Source: Streptomyces glaucescens
GTDB lineage: Bacteria > Actinomycetota > Actinomycetes > Streptomycetales > Streptomycetaceae
Assembly: GCF_000761215.1 (NCBI RefSeq)
Contig: NZ_CP009438.1
Location: 992,001-1,056,000, forward strand
Reading direction: 5' to 3'
Length of the DNA stretch: 64,000 nt
A program made the translations under genes and the position numbers. Under the pieces are notes generated by a model, which searched no databases, was not told where the DNA came from, and saw only the letters and a list, made by a program, of their open reading frames with translations. Positions 63,105 to 64,000 of the stretch are shown in pieces. Position 1 is the stretch's first letter; every line of letters starts with the position of its first letter.

Positions 63105-64000
63105 GAGACCAGCTTTCCGAAACCGTTGGGGTGATGACGTGTCGACCGCCGCGTGGCTCAACCGGCCGGGCGCGCGGGGGCACTTGCCGTCCTCGGCGCC
63201 CGGAGGAGCCGGCACCGCGGGCGGTGGCCGCACCGGGCGCGGGCCGACCCGGCCCCGGCACGGTCGCCGGTCGTGAGGCCGCCCGGCCGCACCGGATCGG
63301 GTGGGTGAGCGGGCGTCGCCGCTGCGGGACCGGCTCCACGGCGCCGGGACCGGCGCACGCGCAGGGCGCGACCGGGCGGAGCCGCCGCGAGGGCCGGCGT
63401 CCGGCGGCGCCGGGACCGAACGGGCGAGGAGTGACCGGCGCTCCGCGCGGAGGCGGTGCCGGGCGCCTGGCCCTCTCGGCCCTGCCACGTCCGGGCGTCC
63501 CGTCGTCCCGTCGCGCCGAGCGAACCGTGTCCGCTGTGACCCGGGTGGCAGCGCACTGGGCGCGGCCGGGCGCATCCGGGCGGGACGGCGGTGCCGGCCG
63601 GTGCTCCCCGAAGGCCCGTCCCGGCGATCGGCCGGGGTGCCGGTGGTGTGCGGCCGGGCGCGCCGTACGGTCCGGCGGCGTGCGCAGCGGTTCTCGGCGG
63701 GTGCGCCGGGCGCGGTTCTCGTGGGACGCGCTCCAGCGCCGGGCCCACCGGCCACGGGACGCAGGTGCCGCCGAACGCCCCCGGACCGCGGCGGTGCCGC
63801 CTGCGGGCCGGGCTCGCCACCGGGCGCACCGGCCGCGCTCCCCCGGCTCGGGCCCGGGCGCGAGGGCGCCCGGGCCCGTCGGCGGACCAGGGCCGGTGTG
63901 TCACCGGTGCGGGCGGGCGCGCCGCGGACGGCGCGAGGTGCTCAGCCGCGGTTGCCGGCCCGGGAACGTGCTCCCGCGTGCTCACGGCACGCCATTTTCG
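63105..64000. other. ~0.9 kb without a supportable gene
   Basis: A long minus-strand open frame (63158-63985) exists, but its product is Arg/Pro/Ala-rich without domains, as expected from GC-rich noncoding DNA. No plus-strand frame of length is present. The segment may be spacer, or contain the upstream region of a gene beyond 64000. Confidence 0.5.

Noticed and set aside
63158..63985. 275-aa minus-strand open frame at the right end
   Set aside because: Arg/Pro/Ala-rich product without hydrophobic core, domain or ribosome-binding site; typical noncoding GC-rich text.

Overview
The window looks like a Streptomyces chromosome. GC content is very high, third codon positions are GC-biased, GTG and TTG starts are frequent, and many genes are joined by 4-nt ATGA or GTGA overlaps. 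Typical families are present: SARP regulator, AfsR-type NTPase domain, xylose operon with a ROK repressor, acetamidase and SNF2/SWIM pair. No rRNA, tRNA, CRISPR array or insertion sequence was seen.

Left flank (1-16.1 kb) is ordinary chromosome. It holds the 3' end of an unknown gene, a small membrane protein, an SNF2 helicase with a SWIM-domain partner, and a repeat-tailed membrane protein. Then come xylA divergent from xylB-xylR, an acetamidase/formamidase, a Tat-exported amidase, a GAF-type activator next to an aldehyde dehydrogenase, and a multi-pass membrane protein. A ~144-bp tandem duplication lies between the GAF regulator and the dehydrogenase.

Biosynthetic cluster (about 16.2-62.3 kb). 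(a) Salicylate branch: salicylate synthase (18.3-19.7 kb), salicylate-AMP ligase (54.8-56.4 kb), a PchE-like ArCP-Cy-A(Cys)-[MT-like]-PCP protein, a PchF-like TubC-docking-Cy-A(Cys)-PCP-TE protein without methyltransferase, and a thiazolinyl imide reductase. Together they should build a 2-hydroxyphenyl-thiazoline-thiazoline/thiazolidine metallophore scaffold. (b) Aromatic branch: tryptophan halogenase, flavin reductase, tryptophan 2,3-dioxygenase and a free-standing A-PCP whose pocket reads like a kynurenine pocket. This points to a chloro-kynurenine (or chloro-tryptophan) unit. A PLP aminotransferase, an SDR and an MbtH protein accompany it. (c) Third branch: an EntF-like C-A-PCP-TE protein with a threonine-type code, followed by an asparagine-synthase-type amidotransferase. 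Both TE domains have Cys where Ser is usual. A transglutaminase-fold protein with a complete Cys-His-Asp triad beside mbtH is a candidate amide-bond-forming enzyme. Transport: a pair of exporter-fold ABC half-transporters, an ECF importer (S, T, double A) and an MFS exporter. Regulation: SARP, OmpR-like, NarL-like, two TetR and one HxlR protein. A 22-bp operator-like sequence occurs both at the MFS/tetR divergent promoter and ahead of the ABC operon.

The left half of the cluster is transcribed mostly on the minus strand in long operons. The clearest inferred unit is A-PCP, two thiazoline NRPSs and reductase, ending at a 15-bp-stem hairpin. A second is ABC2-ABC1-TE-ECF, followed by NRPS-AsnB after a 156-bp gap. 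Right of 46 kb the transcription units are shorter and point both ways. A 36-bp minisatellite separates the convergent ligase and MFS genes, and a 33-bp pyrimidine-rich repeat precedes the antiporter/flavin reductase pair. The last ~0.9 kb (63.1-64 kb) holds no gene I can support. I do not recognise a known natural product that combines all these parts. Functions are inferred from motifs read by eye.
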